From: Pseudomonadota bacterium
GTDB taxonomy: Bacteria > Bdellovibrionota > Bacteriovoracia > Bacteriovoracales > Bacteriovoracaceae
Assembly: GCA_027488375.1 (NCBI GenBank)
Contig: JAIYBW010000004.1
Span: forward strand, 806,001 to 870,000
Direction of reading: 5' to 3'
Length of the DNA: 64,000 bases
Both the position numbers and the translations under genes were made by a program. Shown here one piece after another: positions 33,321-41,068 of this stretch (the stretch's first letter is position 1; the number at the start of each line of letters is the position of its first letter). The notes under the pieces were generated by a model. That model had not been told where the DNA came from. It saw nothing but the letters and a program-made list of their open reading frames with translations, and searched no databases.

Positions 33321-34097
33321 TTAGTTAAGATGAAAAACTTCTCTCATCTCTTGATTAAGAAGCATCATCTTATGATCAATATCAGGATGATTTTTATCAG
33401 ATGGATCTAAGAGATAGTTATCCGGCCCCATCGCCTTTACCATAAGTTTAGTCTGCCAAATATTATCATGGGCCATATTAATATCTTGGCGATACTGGAA
33501 TTTTTCTAGAGTTTCTTTGGCAATATAATCTTGAATTGAGTTGAAATAATGATCGTTGTAGATCTTCTTCCCATTCTCAAGACGAGTATAACCACGAACA
33601 ACGTAATCGATATAAACGACATCACATTCGAAGACTTCAAACATATAATTCAAAGCTTTAAGCGGAATGATTTCTCCACATGTGGCCACATCAAGGTCCA
33701 GACGGAAAGTACATATCCCTTCTGGATCAGAAGCATCTGGATAAGTATGAGTTGTAATGTGAGATTTATCGAGGTGCATTTTTACGGCCGCTTGTCCTTG
33801 AGCCCCCATCTCCCAATTACCTCCACCTTTAATATCCGACATAAGAGTCATGGTTGAAGCCCCCACTGGCTCATAGTTCTGAACTGTTTCAGAAAGAATA
33901 TTGGCCTCAATAATTTCACAAACCTTTCGAGCGATGGCCGAAATATTTTCTGCACAATATTTTGTATGAATATAATTGATGTAATCTTGTTTTTGCTTCT
34001 CATTCATAGCGATACAAAAATCATAAAAATTAAATGAAAGGATTTTTGTGAGGTTATTAAAGCCTGAGAGCTTAATTGTTTCCTGCATGTTTTTCAT
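33321..34097 (-). CDS. speD: S-adenosylmethionine decarboxylase proenzyme, long type
   Basis: A 258-residue pyruvoyl enzyme that makes decarboxylated SAM for spermidine. It is the long, E. coli-like type. The self-cleavage site is LDKS-HITTHTYP, with S112 as the future pyruvoyl group, at the same number as in E. coli SpeD. SDIKGGGNWEMGAQ and FRLDLDVATCGEIIPLKALN are conserved. A GGAG ribosome site lies upstream. No spermidine synthase gene is near; the next gene encodes the PAP2 protein, 12 bp downstream. Confidence 0.95.
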   Translation of the reverse strand: MKNMQETIKLSGFNNLTKILSFNFYDFCIAMNEKQKQDYINYIHTKYCAENISAIARKVCEIIEANILSETVQNYEPVGASTMTLMSDIKGGGNWEMGAQGQAAVKMHLDKSHITTHTYPDASDPEGICTFRLDLDVATCGEIIPLKALNYMFEVFECDVVYIDYVVRGYTRLENGKKIYNDHYFNSIQDYIAKETLEKFQYRQDINMAHDNIWQTKLMVKAMGPDNYLLDPSDKNHPDIDHKMMLLNQEMREVFHLN

Positions 34098-34172
34098 GGC
34101 AAAAACTCCATTACAAAGTGTGAGTCCGAAAATTGAAGCTAGGTTATAGGAAATGAGAGAGATTCTGACAAT

Positions 34173-34206
34173 AAAAAAAGGGCCCGAAGCGTTAAGCTCC
34201 GGACCC
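34173..34206 (-). terminator. Intrinsic terminator of mdh
   Basis: On the minus strand an 11-bp stem (all Watson-Crick or G-U) with a 5-nt loop, followed by seven T. The two G-U pairs occur only in the minus-strand RNA, so the direction is clear. It lies 15 bp after the mdh stop. Confidence 0.85.
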
Positions 34207-34221
34207 CAGAAAGGCTTGAAA

Positions 34222-35211
34222 TTAGATTAATCCAAGAGATTTTACAGCATCTCTTTCGCCACGAAGTTCTTCTAGAGTAAGTTTGAACTTTTCTTGACCG
34301 AAATCATTATGCTTAATGCCTTCAACCACCTTAAGTTTTCCACCTTCTATGCGGCATGGATATGAGAAGATAAGACCTTTATCAACTCCGTATTCACCAT
34401 TAGAAGCTAAACACATAGAAAAAGTATCACCAGCTGGAGTTTCAGTCACAAGACTTCTAATCCCGTCGACGGCAGCATTAGCAGCAGAAGCAGCTGAAGA
34501 AAGACCGCGGGCCTTAATAATAGCAGCACCACGCTGTTGAACAGTCTTAATGAAATCACCTTTGAGCCATTCATGATCAGCAATCACATCTGTAACAGCT
34601 TTGCCATTAATGGTGGCATTGTAAAAATCTGGATATTGAGTAGCAGAATGGTTACCCCAAATAGTGAGATTTTTTACTGATGTTGTATCGACTCCGGCCT
34701 TAATCGCTAATTGAGCACGGGCGCGATTTTCATCAAGAGAAGTCATCGCGAAGAAACGATCCGAAGGAATACCTTTGGCATTATTCATAGCAATGAGAGC
34801 ATTTGTATTACAAGGGTTACCCACAACAAATATTCTCACATCAGAAGCAGCACTTTTTTCAACAGCTTTCGCTTGTGCTGTAAAGATTCCACCATTGATC
34901 TTTAAAAGATCTGAGCGCTCCATTCCATCTTTACGAGGAACCGCACCAACACAAACAACCCAGTTCGCATCTTTAAAAGCCGTATTTAAATCTGCAGTGA
35001 GGACGATATTTTTAAGCAGAGGAAATGAGCAATCCTCAAGCTCCATGGCCACACCCTTTAGAGCAGGAAGTGCTGGCTCAAGTTCTAAAAGTTGGAGTTC
35101 AACTTCAGTCTCCATGCCAAACATCTGGCCTGAAGCAATTCTAAATAATAAAGCATATCCAATTTGGCCGGCAGCACCTGTGACAGCAACTTTGACTCTT
35201 TTCTTAGTCAC
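34222..35211 (-). CDS. mdh: Malate dehydrogenase
   Basis: A 329-residue NAD-dependent enzyme of the TCA cycle, of the 'type 2' cytosolic-like group. It has [36 protein letters not shown] with substrate arginines, [21 protein letters not shown] and the catalytic histidine in [12 protein letters not shown] chose the GTG at 35211, preceded by GGAGG at 7 nt, over the GTG at 35223, which would place the ribosome site inside the gene. A TATAAT box lies about 25 nt upstream. Confidence 0.96.
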   Translation of the reverse strand: MTKKRVKVAVTGAAGQIGYALLFRIASGQMFGMETEVELQLLELEPALPALKGVAMELEDCSFPLLKNIVLTADLNTAFKDANWVVCVGAVPRKDGMERSDLLKINGGIFTAQAKAVEKSAASDVRIFVVGNPCNTNALIAMNNAKGIPSDRFFAMTSLDENRARAQLAIKAGVDTTSVKNLTIWGNHSATQYPDFYNATINGKAVTDVIADHEWLKGDFIKTVQQRGAAIIKARGLSSAASAANAAVDGIRSLVTETPAGDTFSMCLASNGEYGVDKGLIFSYPCRIEGGKLKVVEGIKHNDFGQEKFKLTLEELRGERDAVKSLGLI

Positions 35212-35293
35212 AAAAACCTCCACTCATGTGAGTTAAATAATGCTGTTATTATATGTGAAATCGGGGTGTTTCTCATCTTTTATTCATCTCGCC

Positions 35294-35323
35294 TAGACAA
35301 AATAATTTCATGAAGCATAGTAT
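35294..35323 (+). promoter_or_regulatory. Putative housekeeping promoter of the RGG protein gene
   Basis: TAGACA, 18 nt and TAGTAT, about 34 nt before the ATG at 35357, which has an AAGGA site. The match is moderate. Confidence 0.35.
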
Positions 35324-35356
35324 TAAGACTAAATAAGTTCATCAAAAAGGAAATCC

Positions 35357-35959
35357 ATGCAAGGATCACAAAATAATTCAAATCAAGGCGGCCAGGGCGG
35401 TGGCGGTAACCGTAGACGCCGCTTCAGAGGCGGAGGCAATCGCGGACCTCGTCCAGAGGGTGGTCAACGTCCAGGGGGCAATCCAGCGGAAAATAGAAAT
35501 TTTCAGCACCAATCTGGCAGCCGCGGACGTCGCGGGGGACGACCTCTGACATCTAATCAGGTATTGGTAAAATACGATAATCTCCTTGAACAGCACCTTA
35601 TTACTCGTCGTAAATACTATGAATACTATAACCGCGTCGACGAGCGTCAATTATACCGCTTAGAAAAAAACTTTTTTGATAGTATTGAGCATTTAAGAAG
35701 GTTTGAGGCCAATCTTGAGCCTTGGCAAAGAGAAGCCCTCGAGAAACGCAAAACAGAACGCTACAAACTCGATCTCACCTACTCTAATAACCGGGGCTGG
35801 AACCCTGAAGAAGTCTCTAAAGCTGATTTTCAACCTGACGAAAATGAAGATCCTCACTTTAAAGATACTCAAAAAGAAGCATTTGAAGAATATAGAGAGG
35901 ACACTGAAGAATCTGAGGGAACTTACGAAGACTATTTAAAAATGAAAGGCCTCAATTAA
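35357..35959 (+). CDS. RGG-rich putative RNA-binding protein
   Basis: A 200-residue protein. Residues 1 to about 65 are a low-complexity region rich in Gly, Arg, Asn and Gln, with repeated RRGG/RGG motifs (NRRRRFRGGGNRG, SRGRRGGRP), as in RNA-binding disordered tails. Residues about 68 to 140 are a conserved-looking helical domain (KYDNLLEQHLITRRKYYEYY, LEPWQREALEKRK). The last 50 residues are very acidic. The strongly basic head and acidic tail suggest an RNA-linked assembly protein that could form condensates. The family is not known to me. It has its own promoter and terminator, so it is a single-gene unit. Confidence 0.7.
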   Translation: MQGSQNNSNQGGQGGGGNRRRRFRGGGNRGPRPEGGQRPGGNPAENRNFQHQSGSRGRRGGRPLTSNQVLVKYDNLLEQHLITRRKYYEYYNRVDERQLYRLEKNFFDSIEHLRRFEANLEPWQREALEKRKTERYKLDLTYSNNRGWNPEEVSKADFQPDENEDPHFKDTQKEAFEEYREDTEESEGTYEDYLKMKGLN

Positions 35960-35974
35960 GAGGCCTTTTTTTTT
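35945..35974 (+). terminator. Intrinsic terminator of the RGG protein gene
   Basis: Stem AAAGGCCTC (35945-35953) with GAGGCCTTT (35960-35968), 6-nt loop, followed by a T-run to 35974. It overlaps the stop codon. Confidence 0.85.
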
Positions 35975-36002
35975 GGAATCTATTTTATTTTCTAAAGAGA
36001 GA

Positions 36003-36347
36003 TTAAATACCGTCCGTTCCTGTGGCAGAAAATTGCTGAACAAGAGCAGGGCCTGCCTGAACCTCTTTTTCTTTCTTAGATGGCTTAATATTATAAAGAT
36101 AGTTATTAAGAGTCTCTTCTTGGTCTCTAAGAATTGCATTTTTTAAATCTTCGGCAGGAATGTCTAGGACTTCTGAAACTTTACGAAGCATTTTTAGAGG
36201 GATATTACAAAGAGCACGCTCAACGTTTGAAATAAACTGGCCATTTTTATAGCCAAGTAAATGTGAAAGTTCAGATTGAGAATAACCTTTTGGGTGATTC
36301 ATTCTTTTTGTGCGAATAAGTTGAGCAATGTTCTTAAAGCAACGCAT
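36003..36347 (-). CDS. XRE-family DNA-binding regulator
   Basis: A 114-residue protein with a Cro/C1-type helix-turn-helix: IAQLIRTKRM, YSQSELSHLLGYKNGQFISNVERALCNIP and MLRKVSEVLDI (about residues 7 to 62). The last 40 residues are low complexity and Lys-rich, perhaps disordered. The GGAGAA ribosome site is good. It is divergent from exonuclease III, and a GAATG-T-CATTC inverted repeat lies in the shared upstream region, a candidate operator. Targets are unknown. It does not look like part of a toxin-antitoxin pair. Confidence 0.85.
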   Translation of the reverse strand: MRCFKNIAQLIRTKRMNHPKGYSQSELSHLLGYKNGQFISNVERALCNIPLKMLRKVSEVLDIPAEDLKNAILRDQEETLNNYLYNIKPSKKEKEVQAGPALVQQFSATGTDGI

Positions 36348-36397
36348 GTGTTCTCCGTAGAATGTTCAAAGAGTGGAAATAATATTCATTTTTTTCA

Positions 36398-36408
36398 GAA
36401 TGTCATTC
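36398..36408. promoter_or_regulatory. Possible operator for the XRE regulator
   Basis: An 11-bp perfect palindrome, GAATG-T-CATTC, in the divergent region between the XRE gene and exonuclease III, with more GAATG/CATTC half sites beside it. Short, so it may be chance. Confidence 0.3.
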
Positions 36409-36476
36409 ACCATTCGAAAAAAAATTATTATTCATCTTATCGACATTTTAATTTCTTTCTAACTAGGAAAATTTTG

Positions 36477-37235
36477 ATGAAAATAATTTCGTGGAACGTC
36501 AACGGGATACGCGCTGTTTACAAGAAGGGATTTCCTGAATGGTTCGCTAAAGAATCACCAGATATCCTATGCCTACAAGAGATTAAAGCTTCTTCTGACC
36601 AAATTCCTTCTGAATTAAAGGAAAAGTGTGAGTACGAGATATTCCATAGTTCCGCCGTGAAGAAGGGGTACTCGGGTGTCGCTACATTTTCTCGAGAAAA
36701 AATTCTTGACACAAAAAAATCTGAAAAAGAACTTTACGATGATGAAGGAAGGGTTTTAGTCCACGAATTAAAAGATTTTTACTTGGTCAATGCTTATTTC
36801 CCAAATGGCTCACGAGACCATCATAGAGTTCCCTTCAAAATGAAATTCTGCGAAGAGATGTTGAAAAAAATGAATTCTTTAGAGAAAAAAAAGCCCGTCA
36901 TCATCACAGGAGATTTTAATACTGCTCATAAAGAAATTGATCTTGCCAACCCTAAAGCGAATATAAAGACAACAGGCTTCCTGCCAATTGAAAGAGAATG
37001 GTTCGATAAAATGATTCAGGATGAATGGGTCGATATTTTTCGTCAATTACATCCCTCTGAAACCGGAGCTTATACATGGTGGAGCCCAAGGGCGACAGTC
37101 AGAGAAAGAAACATTGGATGGAGAATTGACTATTTTATAATTTCACCAAAACTTGTAAAAAAAATAAAAAGAGCAGAAATCTTATCCCAGGTAAAGGGAT
37201 CTGATCACTGCCCAATTCTTTTAGAACTCAGTTAA
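36477..37235 (+). CDS. xthA: Exodeoxyribonuclease III
   Basis: A 252-residue AP endonuclease / 3'-5' exonuclease for base-excision repair. The start KIISWNVNGIRAVYKKGF, then DILCLQEIKA with the metal-binding glutamate, GDFNTAHKEIDL with the catalytic Asp-Asn, WRIDYFIISP and GSDHCPILL with the final Asp-His pair are all present. I chose the ATG at 36477, where the family begins; the frame to 36276 is only open sequence. An AGGA site lies 10 to 13 nt upstream. The stop abuts that of the facing amidohydrolase (TAATTA). Confidence 0.96.
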   Translation: MKIISWNVNGIRAVYKKGFPEWFAKESPDILCLQEIKASSDQIPSELKEKCEYEIFHSSAVKKGYSGVATFSREKILDTKKSEKELYDDEGRVLVHELKDFYLVNAYFPNGSRDHHRVPFKMKFCEEMLKKMNSLEKKKPVIITGDFNTAHKEIDLANPKANIKTTGFLPIEREWFDKMIQDEWVDIFRQLHPSETGAYTWWSPRATVRERNIGWRIDYFIISPKLVKKIKRAEILSQVKGSDHCPILLELS

Positions 37236-38540
37236 TTATCTTTTAAAAATAAATTTACCTTTAAAACAGGTATGGGAAACAATTGTCTCATATTGAGAAC
37301 GCTGTTTTTTGAGAGGGCCGACTATTTTTGTAAGTAGCTCTTCCCCATTTCTTACGTCGAGCTTTCCTGGAACGGGAACAACGATAAAATTAGCTTCTTT
37401 ATTCTTTTTAAAATTACCCGTTTTTTTATCACAACCTAAAATTTGAGCTCCGGCCAAAGTGGATCGATATAAAGCTTTGGTATAAGTTGCCTCGCGTGGA
37501 GCTTTCTTTTTGTTTTGATCAACAAAGCTTCTCATGACATCAAACATGGATAAGAAAGGGCCACCACCAATATCTGAACCGAGGGCCCATCCTACCTTGA
37601 ATTTTTCAATTTTTTTAAAATCAAAAAGACCTGACCCTAAACCAAGCTCTTTTATGGGAGCATTAGAAGTTGGGCAGTGGATGACAGAAGTTTTAGTCTT
37701 TTGGAGTGTCTTAAGTTCTTTATCAGAGAGGTGAATTCCATGTCCCATTAAAGAACGCTTTCCGAGCATGCCTGTTTTTTTATAAATATCAGTATAGCTC
37801 TCAACTTTTTCAAATCCTGGAAGCTTTCTATAGATAGACAAGACAAAATCAATCTCGGCTGGCGTCTCAGATAAATGAGTTTGCTTAAAACAATTTGCCT
37901 TATCTGCTAAGCGACTTCCCTCTTTCATCACTTTCGGAGTCGTCGTAATAGCAAAACGTGGAGTAAAACAGTGTTTTTTTCCAAAGCGTGAGATTAATTT
38001 TTTCGTCAGATTTATTGATTCATCCTCGGACTGAGTGAGCTCTTCAGGTGAATGCATATTCATTAACACATTTCCGATAACAAAATCCCCCCGAATTTCC
38101 TTCATGGCGGCGACGAGTGCAGTTTCATGAATTGAACTGTAACACGCCCCCCCCAGAGTTCCCGTCGCAGACAATTTCTTAAAAAAAGTCTGCGCTTTTT
38201 TTTGAGCAAACTTTTTATCAGCAAACTTCATCTCTGTTGGAAAAGTGTATTTCTGAAGCCATTCAAGAAGAGAATCCTTGGGCATTTCACGCACATCATC
38301 CTGAACCCAATGAAAAAAAAAAAAAAAAAATGAGGGTAAAATGACAGACTTAGTAAAATGAATGAGGTTTTTTGAATTTATCTCTTTTGAATAATTCTTT
38401 AAGCCTTTAGGAAAGGGCAAAATATCTTTAATTTTATCCCCTAAAACAACTAAAAGACCATCAGAGTAAAAATCACATTCTTTGTCAGATTTAGGGTTGA
38501 GAATTAATCCCCTGTAAAAAGCATATTTTTGCATTGCCAT
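37236..38540 (-). CDS. Amidohydrolase (guanine-deaminase-like) with damaged HxH motif
   Basis: A 434-residue TIM-barrel amidohydrolase close to guanine deaminase and TRZ/ATZ enzymes. QTHLSETPAE and MGHGIHLSD supply two histidine ligands, and ALGSDIGGGP the catalytic aspartate. The N-terminal metal motif is abnormal: after VILPS there are six phenylalanines (71 to 76) and then HWVQ, where family members have a D-x-H-x-H segment. The first histidine (position 75) is therefore missing. The six codons are all TTT, from an 18-nt homopolymer. Either the gene is inactivated, or the tract is variable, or the sequence is wrong here. The AAGGATC ribosome site is good. Confidence 0.8.
   Translation of the reverse strand: MAMQKYAFYRGLILNPKSDKECDFYSDGLLVVLGDKIKDILPFPKGLKNYSKEINSKNLIHFTKSVILPSFFFFFFHWVQDDVREMPKDSLLEWLQKYTFPTEMKFADKKFAQKKAQTFFKKLSATGTLGGACYSSIHETALVAAMKEIRGDFVIGNVLMNMHSPEELTQSEDESINLTKKLISRFGKKHCFTPRFAITTTPKVMKEGSRLADKANCFKQTHLSETPAEIDFVLSIYRKLPGFEKVESYTDIYKKTGMLGKRSLMGHGIHLSDKELKTLQKTKTSVIHCPTSNAPIKELGLGSGLFDFKKIEKFKVGWALGSDIGGGPFLSMFDVMRSFVDQNKKKAPREATYTKALYRSTLAGAQILGCDKKTGNFKKNKEANFIVVPVPGKLDVRNGEELLTKIVGPLKKQRSQYETIVSHTCFKGKFIFKR
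38313..38330. repeat. A18/T18 homopolymer inside the amidohydrolase gene
   Basis: Eighteen consecutive A on the plus strand (T in the coding sense), in frame as six Phe codons. It replaces the expected metal-binding DxHxH codons. It is the longest single-base run I see in the window. Confidence 0.9.
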
Positions 38541-38596
38541 ACTTGATCCTTTTCACTGGCCCAAAAGTTGTTAAGAGAGTTAAGCTATTATCCAAT

Positions 38597-39913
38597 ATGA
38601 GAAATTTTATCCTACAATTTTTGATCGTTTTTGTCTTGATCCTTTTGCCAAAAATGGGTCATGCAAAACCCTATGAAGTCAAAGAAATTAGAGTCTTTAA
38701 TGTAAACTCGGCCATCTCCCCTGCCACCTTCGACTATCTTCAATCAAATCTTAAAGATCTACCGGAAAGCAGCTTAATTTTAATTAAAATTAATACACCT
38801 GGTGGACTTATCACGACGACGAAAGATCTCATTACAATGATAGGAGAAATTAATAAACCCATCGTTGTGTGGGTCACTCCAGAAGGGGCCTCCGCTTCAA
38901 GTGCAGGGGCCATCATCGCCAGTAGTGCTCATTTCATTTTAATGTCTGCCGGGACAAATATGGGAGCCGCGACACCAGTTGGACTTGGAAAAGATATCGA
39001 TGAAAAAGATGGAAGATCTAAAGCACTCAATGATTTAAAGGCCCTCGTCAGGTCTCTTAGTCATCTTCGCAATAGGCCCTCAGCTCCTTTTGAACAAATG
39101 ATTGAATCCGCAAAATCTTTTACGACACAAGAAGCTCTTCAGTTAAAAATAATTGATGGTGAACTTTCATTACAATCCGATATCTCGACAATACTGAATG
39201 GTAAAAGTTTCAAAATTAAAAATGATCAGTTTGAATTAGATTTTTCAAAAAATCTAAATTTTAAAGACATGCCACAAAGTCTAGGTCAAGAGCTCTTAAG
39301 TGTTCTTGCTAATCCTTCTACGGCCTACGTTCTTTTCCTCGTTGGGATTGCACTTATTTACTTTGAGTTTCAAGCTCCTGGAGGCTATGTCGCCGGTGGA
39401 GTTGGGGTGACGTTGCTCATCTTGGCCGCGATATCATTTCAAGTTCTCCCTTTAAATTGGGGTGCCTTTGGTCTTATCCTGGTTGGGTTAATTTTGCTCA
39501 TCTTAGAGATCTATGTCACAAGTTATGGTCTTTTAGGGCTTGGTGGACTTGCTTCATTTATTTTTGGGTCACTTTTTCTTTTTCACGGAGATGCTGGATT
39601 TATTTCAATTGAATATCCGGTTCTGATTTCAACTCTATTGGGTGTTCTTATCTGTGGTGGGGTTTTAACTTGGTACCTTTTGAGAGAAAAAAGAAAACTT
39701 TCTTCCCATCAAGATTTTTTCCTTCCTCTGGGGGCCACTGGGCATGTTCAAGGCGTTCTCGATGAGAAAGAACTTATCTATCAAGTTAAAGTGCGCGGTG
39801 AAATTTGGAAGGCCAAAGCAGATGCCCAACTTGAAAATAATGAATTAATTGAAATTACATCGATAGATAAAGATAAATTAATGGCCAAGATAAAAAAGGT
39901 CCATAAGGAGTAA
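38597..39913 (+). CDS. NfeD-type membrane serine protease (long form)
   Basis: A 438-residue membrane protein. A signal ([19 protein letters not shown]) precedes a ClpP-like protease domain (about 30 to 210) with [22 protein letters not shown] carrying the nucleophilic serine (S102 by analogy with PH1510) and [12 protein letters not shown], then a lysine candidate at K142. Four to five helices and a C-terminal OB-fold domain follow. Long NfeD proteins cleave the C terminus of stomatin-like partners. The slipin gene is 2 bp downstream, as expected. The ATG at 38597 opens the signal peptide, so I chose it over the longer frame to 38534. Confidence 0.92.
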   Translation: MRNFILQFLIVFVLILLPKMGHAKPYEVKEIRVFNVNSAISPATFDYLQSNLKDLPESSLILIKINTPGGLITTTKDLITMIGEINKPIVVWVTPEGASASSAGAIIASSAHFILMSAGTNMGAATPVGLGKDIDEKDGRSKALNDLKALVRSLSHLRNRPSAPFEQMIESAKSFTTQEALQLKIIDGELSLQSDISTILNGKSFKIKNDQFELDFSKNLNFKDMPQSLGQELLSVLANPSTAYVLFLVGIALIYFEFQAPGGYVAGGVGVTLLILAAISFQVLPLNWGAFGLILVGLILLILEIYVTSYGLLGLGGLASFIFGSLFLFHGDAGFISIEYPVLISTLLGVLICGGVLTWYLLREKRKLSSHQDFFLPLGATGHVQGVLDEKELIYQVKVRGEIWKAKADAQLENNELIEITSIDKDKLMAKIKKVHKE

Positions 39914-39915
39914 AT

Positions 39916-40659
39916 ATGTCTATTACGTTTCTGCCAGTTATTATTATCGTGGCCGTCTTTTTCTTCAGTACCTTTAAGGTTCTGGATGAATATGAGAGAG
40001 GGGTTATTCTTCGACTGGGTAAATTTACAGCTGTCCGTGGTCCAGGTCTTATCATCCTCGTCCCAGGACTAGAGAAAATGATTAAGGTAGATCTTCGTCT
40101 CGTCACGATGGATGTTCCGGCCCAAGATATTATCTCAAAAGATAACGTAACTTTAAAAGTGAATGGTGTTGTTTACTTCAAAGTAAGTAGCCCAAAGCAT
40201 GCGATTATCACTGTCGAAAATTACTATCGTGCAACAGCTCAAATTGCACAAACAACACTTCGTTCTGTCGTAGGCCAGTACGAACTTGATGAAATTCTTG
40301 CTCATCGTGATCAAATCAATGGTCGACTTCAAGAAATCCTAGATGAAGTCACTGAACCATGGGGGATTAAAGTCACGAACGTTGAAGTTAAGGCGATTGA
40401 TCTTCCGATTGAAATGCAAAGAGCGATGGCCAAACAAGCAGAAGCTGAAAGAGAAAAACGTGCAAAAATCATTTCTGCTCAAGGTGAATTTGAAGCTTCT
40501 CAGAAATTAGCTGAAGCGGCGAAAGTGTTGGGTGAACAAAAAGATGCTATCACTCTCCGTTATCTAGAAACGATGAGAGAAATCTCTGGGACGGGTAATA
40601 ATACGACGTCGTTTTTTCCAGTTCCTGTGAACTTTTTAGATAGAATTCTCACGAAATAA
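39916..40659 (+). CDS. Slipin (stomatin/SPFH family) protein
   Basis: A 247-residue SPFH protein: one N-terminal membrane hairpin ([18 protein letters not shown]), then the band-7 domain with [41 protein letters not shown], and a C-terminal coiled coil rich in Ala and Glu ([15 protein letters not shown]). It forms membrane oligomers and is the usual partner and substrate of NfeD. AAGGAG lies upstream and only 2 bp separate it from nfeD, so the pair is one operon, ended by a good terminator. Confidence 0.95.
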   Translation: MSITFLPVIIIVAVFFFSTFKVLDEYERGVILRLGKFTAVRGPGLIILVPGLEKMIKVDLRLVTMDVPAQDIISKDNVTLKVNGVVYFKVSSPKHAIITVENYYRATAQIAQTTLRSVVGQYELDEILAHRDQINGRLQEILDEVTEPWGIKVTNVEVKAIDLPIEMQRAMAKQAEAEREKRAKIISAQGEFEASQKLAEAAKVLGEQKDAITLRYLETMREISGTGNNTTSFFPVPVNFLDRILTK

Positions 40660-40668
40660 ATAATGATC

Positions 40669-40704
40669 TTGGTAAGGGGGGCAAATCCCTCTTACCAATT
40701 TTTT
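40669..40704 (+). terminator. Intrinsic terminator of the nfeD-slipin operon
   Basis: A 12-bp stem, TTGGTAAGGGGG (40669-40680) with CCCTCTTACCAA (40687-40698), one G-U pair, 6-nt loop, then six T. It overlaps the stop codon of the facing small gene. Confidence 0.88.
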
Positions 40705-40952
40705 GAACCAATCTGTCTAAAGCTTTTATCAATTTTACTTTCTTCTTCAATTTCTTCAGATCGACTTTCCTCAACTGATTCGACCGACGCCGGAGATCGA
40801 GTTATAGATTCTTTTGTTTTGAGATCGTAATCATTGTCTTGCTTGATATCTTTTTGAACATCCTCAATAAGCGCTTTATTAAAGTCTTGAACTGACTTAC
40901 CCAGGATTTGAGTTGAGAAACAAGTTAGAAGAATCAAAAAGGTAAATTTCAT
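40692..40952 (-). CDS. Small exported acidic protein, possible FliA promoter
   Basis: An 86-residue protein with a signal peptide (MKFTFLILLTCFSTQILG) and a mature chain of about 68 residues that is very acidic and probably disordered (VESVEESRSEEIEEESKID). It has a strong GAGGAGAC ribosome site. A sequence TAATTTTC-N11-ACCGATAA lies 22 nt upstream of the ATG, close to the FliA consensus. It is a single-gene unit between the slipin terminator and the typA terminator. Function unknown; a periplasmic adaptor or charge-modulating peptide is possible. Confidence 0.65.
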   Translation of the reverse strand: MKFTFLILLTCFSTQILGKSVQDFNKALIEDVQKDIKQDNDYDLKTKESITRSPASVESVEESRSEEIEEESKIDKSFRQIGSKNW

Positions 40953-40974
40953 GAATATGTCTCCTCTATGACTC

Positions 40975-41001
40975 TTATCGGTTGAGGAGCTGGGAAAATT
41001 A
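40975..41001 (-). promoter_or_regulatory. FliA-like promoter of the small acidic exported protein gene
   Basis: TAATTTTC, 11 nt, ACCGATAA. The -10 box matches 7 of 8 and the core TAA of the -35 is kept. Leader of about 15 nt with the ribosome site GAGGAG. Confidence 0.5.
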
Positions 41002-41034
41002 ATCCTTTATAGGGAGTTAACTCATTGAATCTAC

Positions 41035-41060
41035 AAAAAAAAAGGGGGCCCGAAGCCCCC
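41035..41060 (-). terminator. Intrinsic terminator of typA
   Basis: Minus strand: GGGGGC stem with a UUCGG loop and GCCCCC, then nine T. Eight bases after the typA stop codon. Confidence 0.85.
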
Positions 41061-41068
41061 CTTTTTGT

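Noticed and set aside
34775-35236. A 153-codon plus-strand frame over the mdh gene
   Set aside because: mdh is unambiguous on the minus strand with conserved catalytic motifs; this frame is its shadow.
38313-38330. The A18 tract as a poly-A tail of a mobile element
   Set aside because: No target-site duplication, inverted repeats or transposase nearby, and the reading frame is kept through it.
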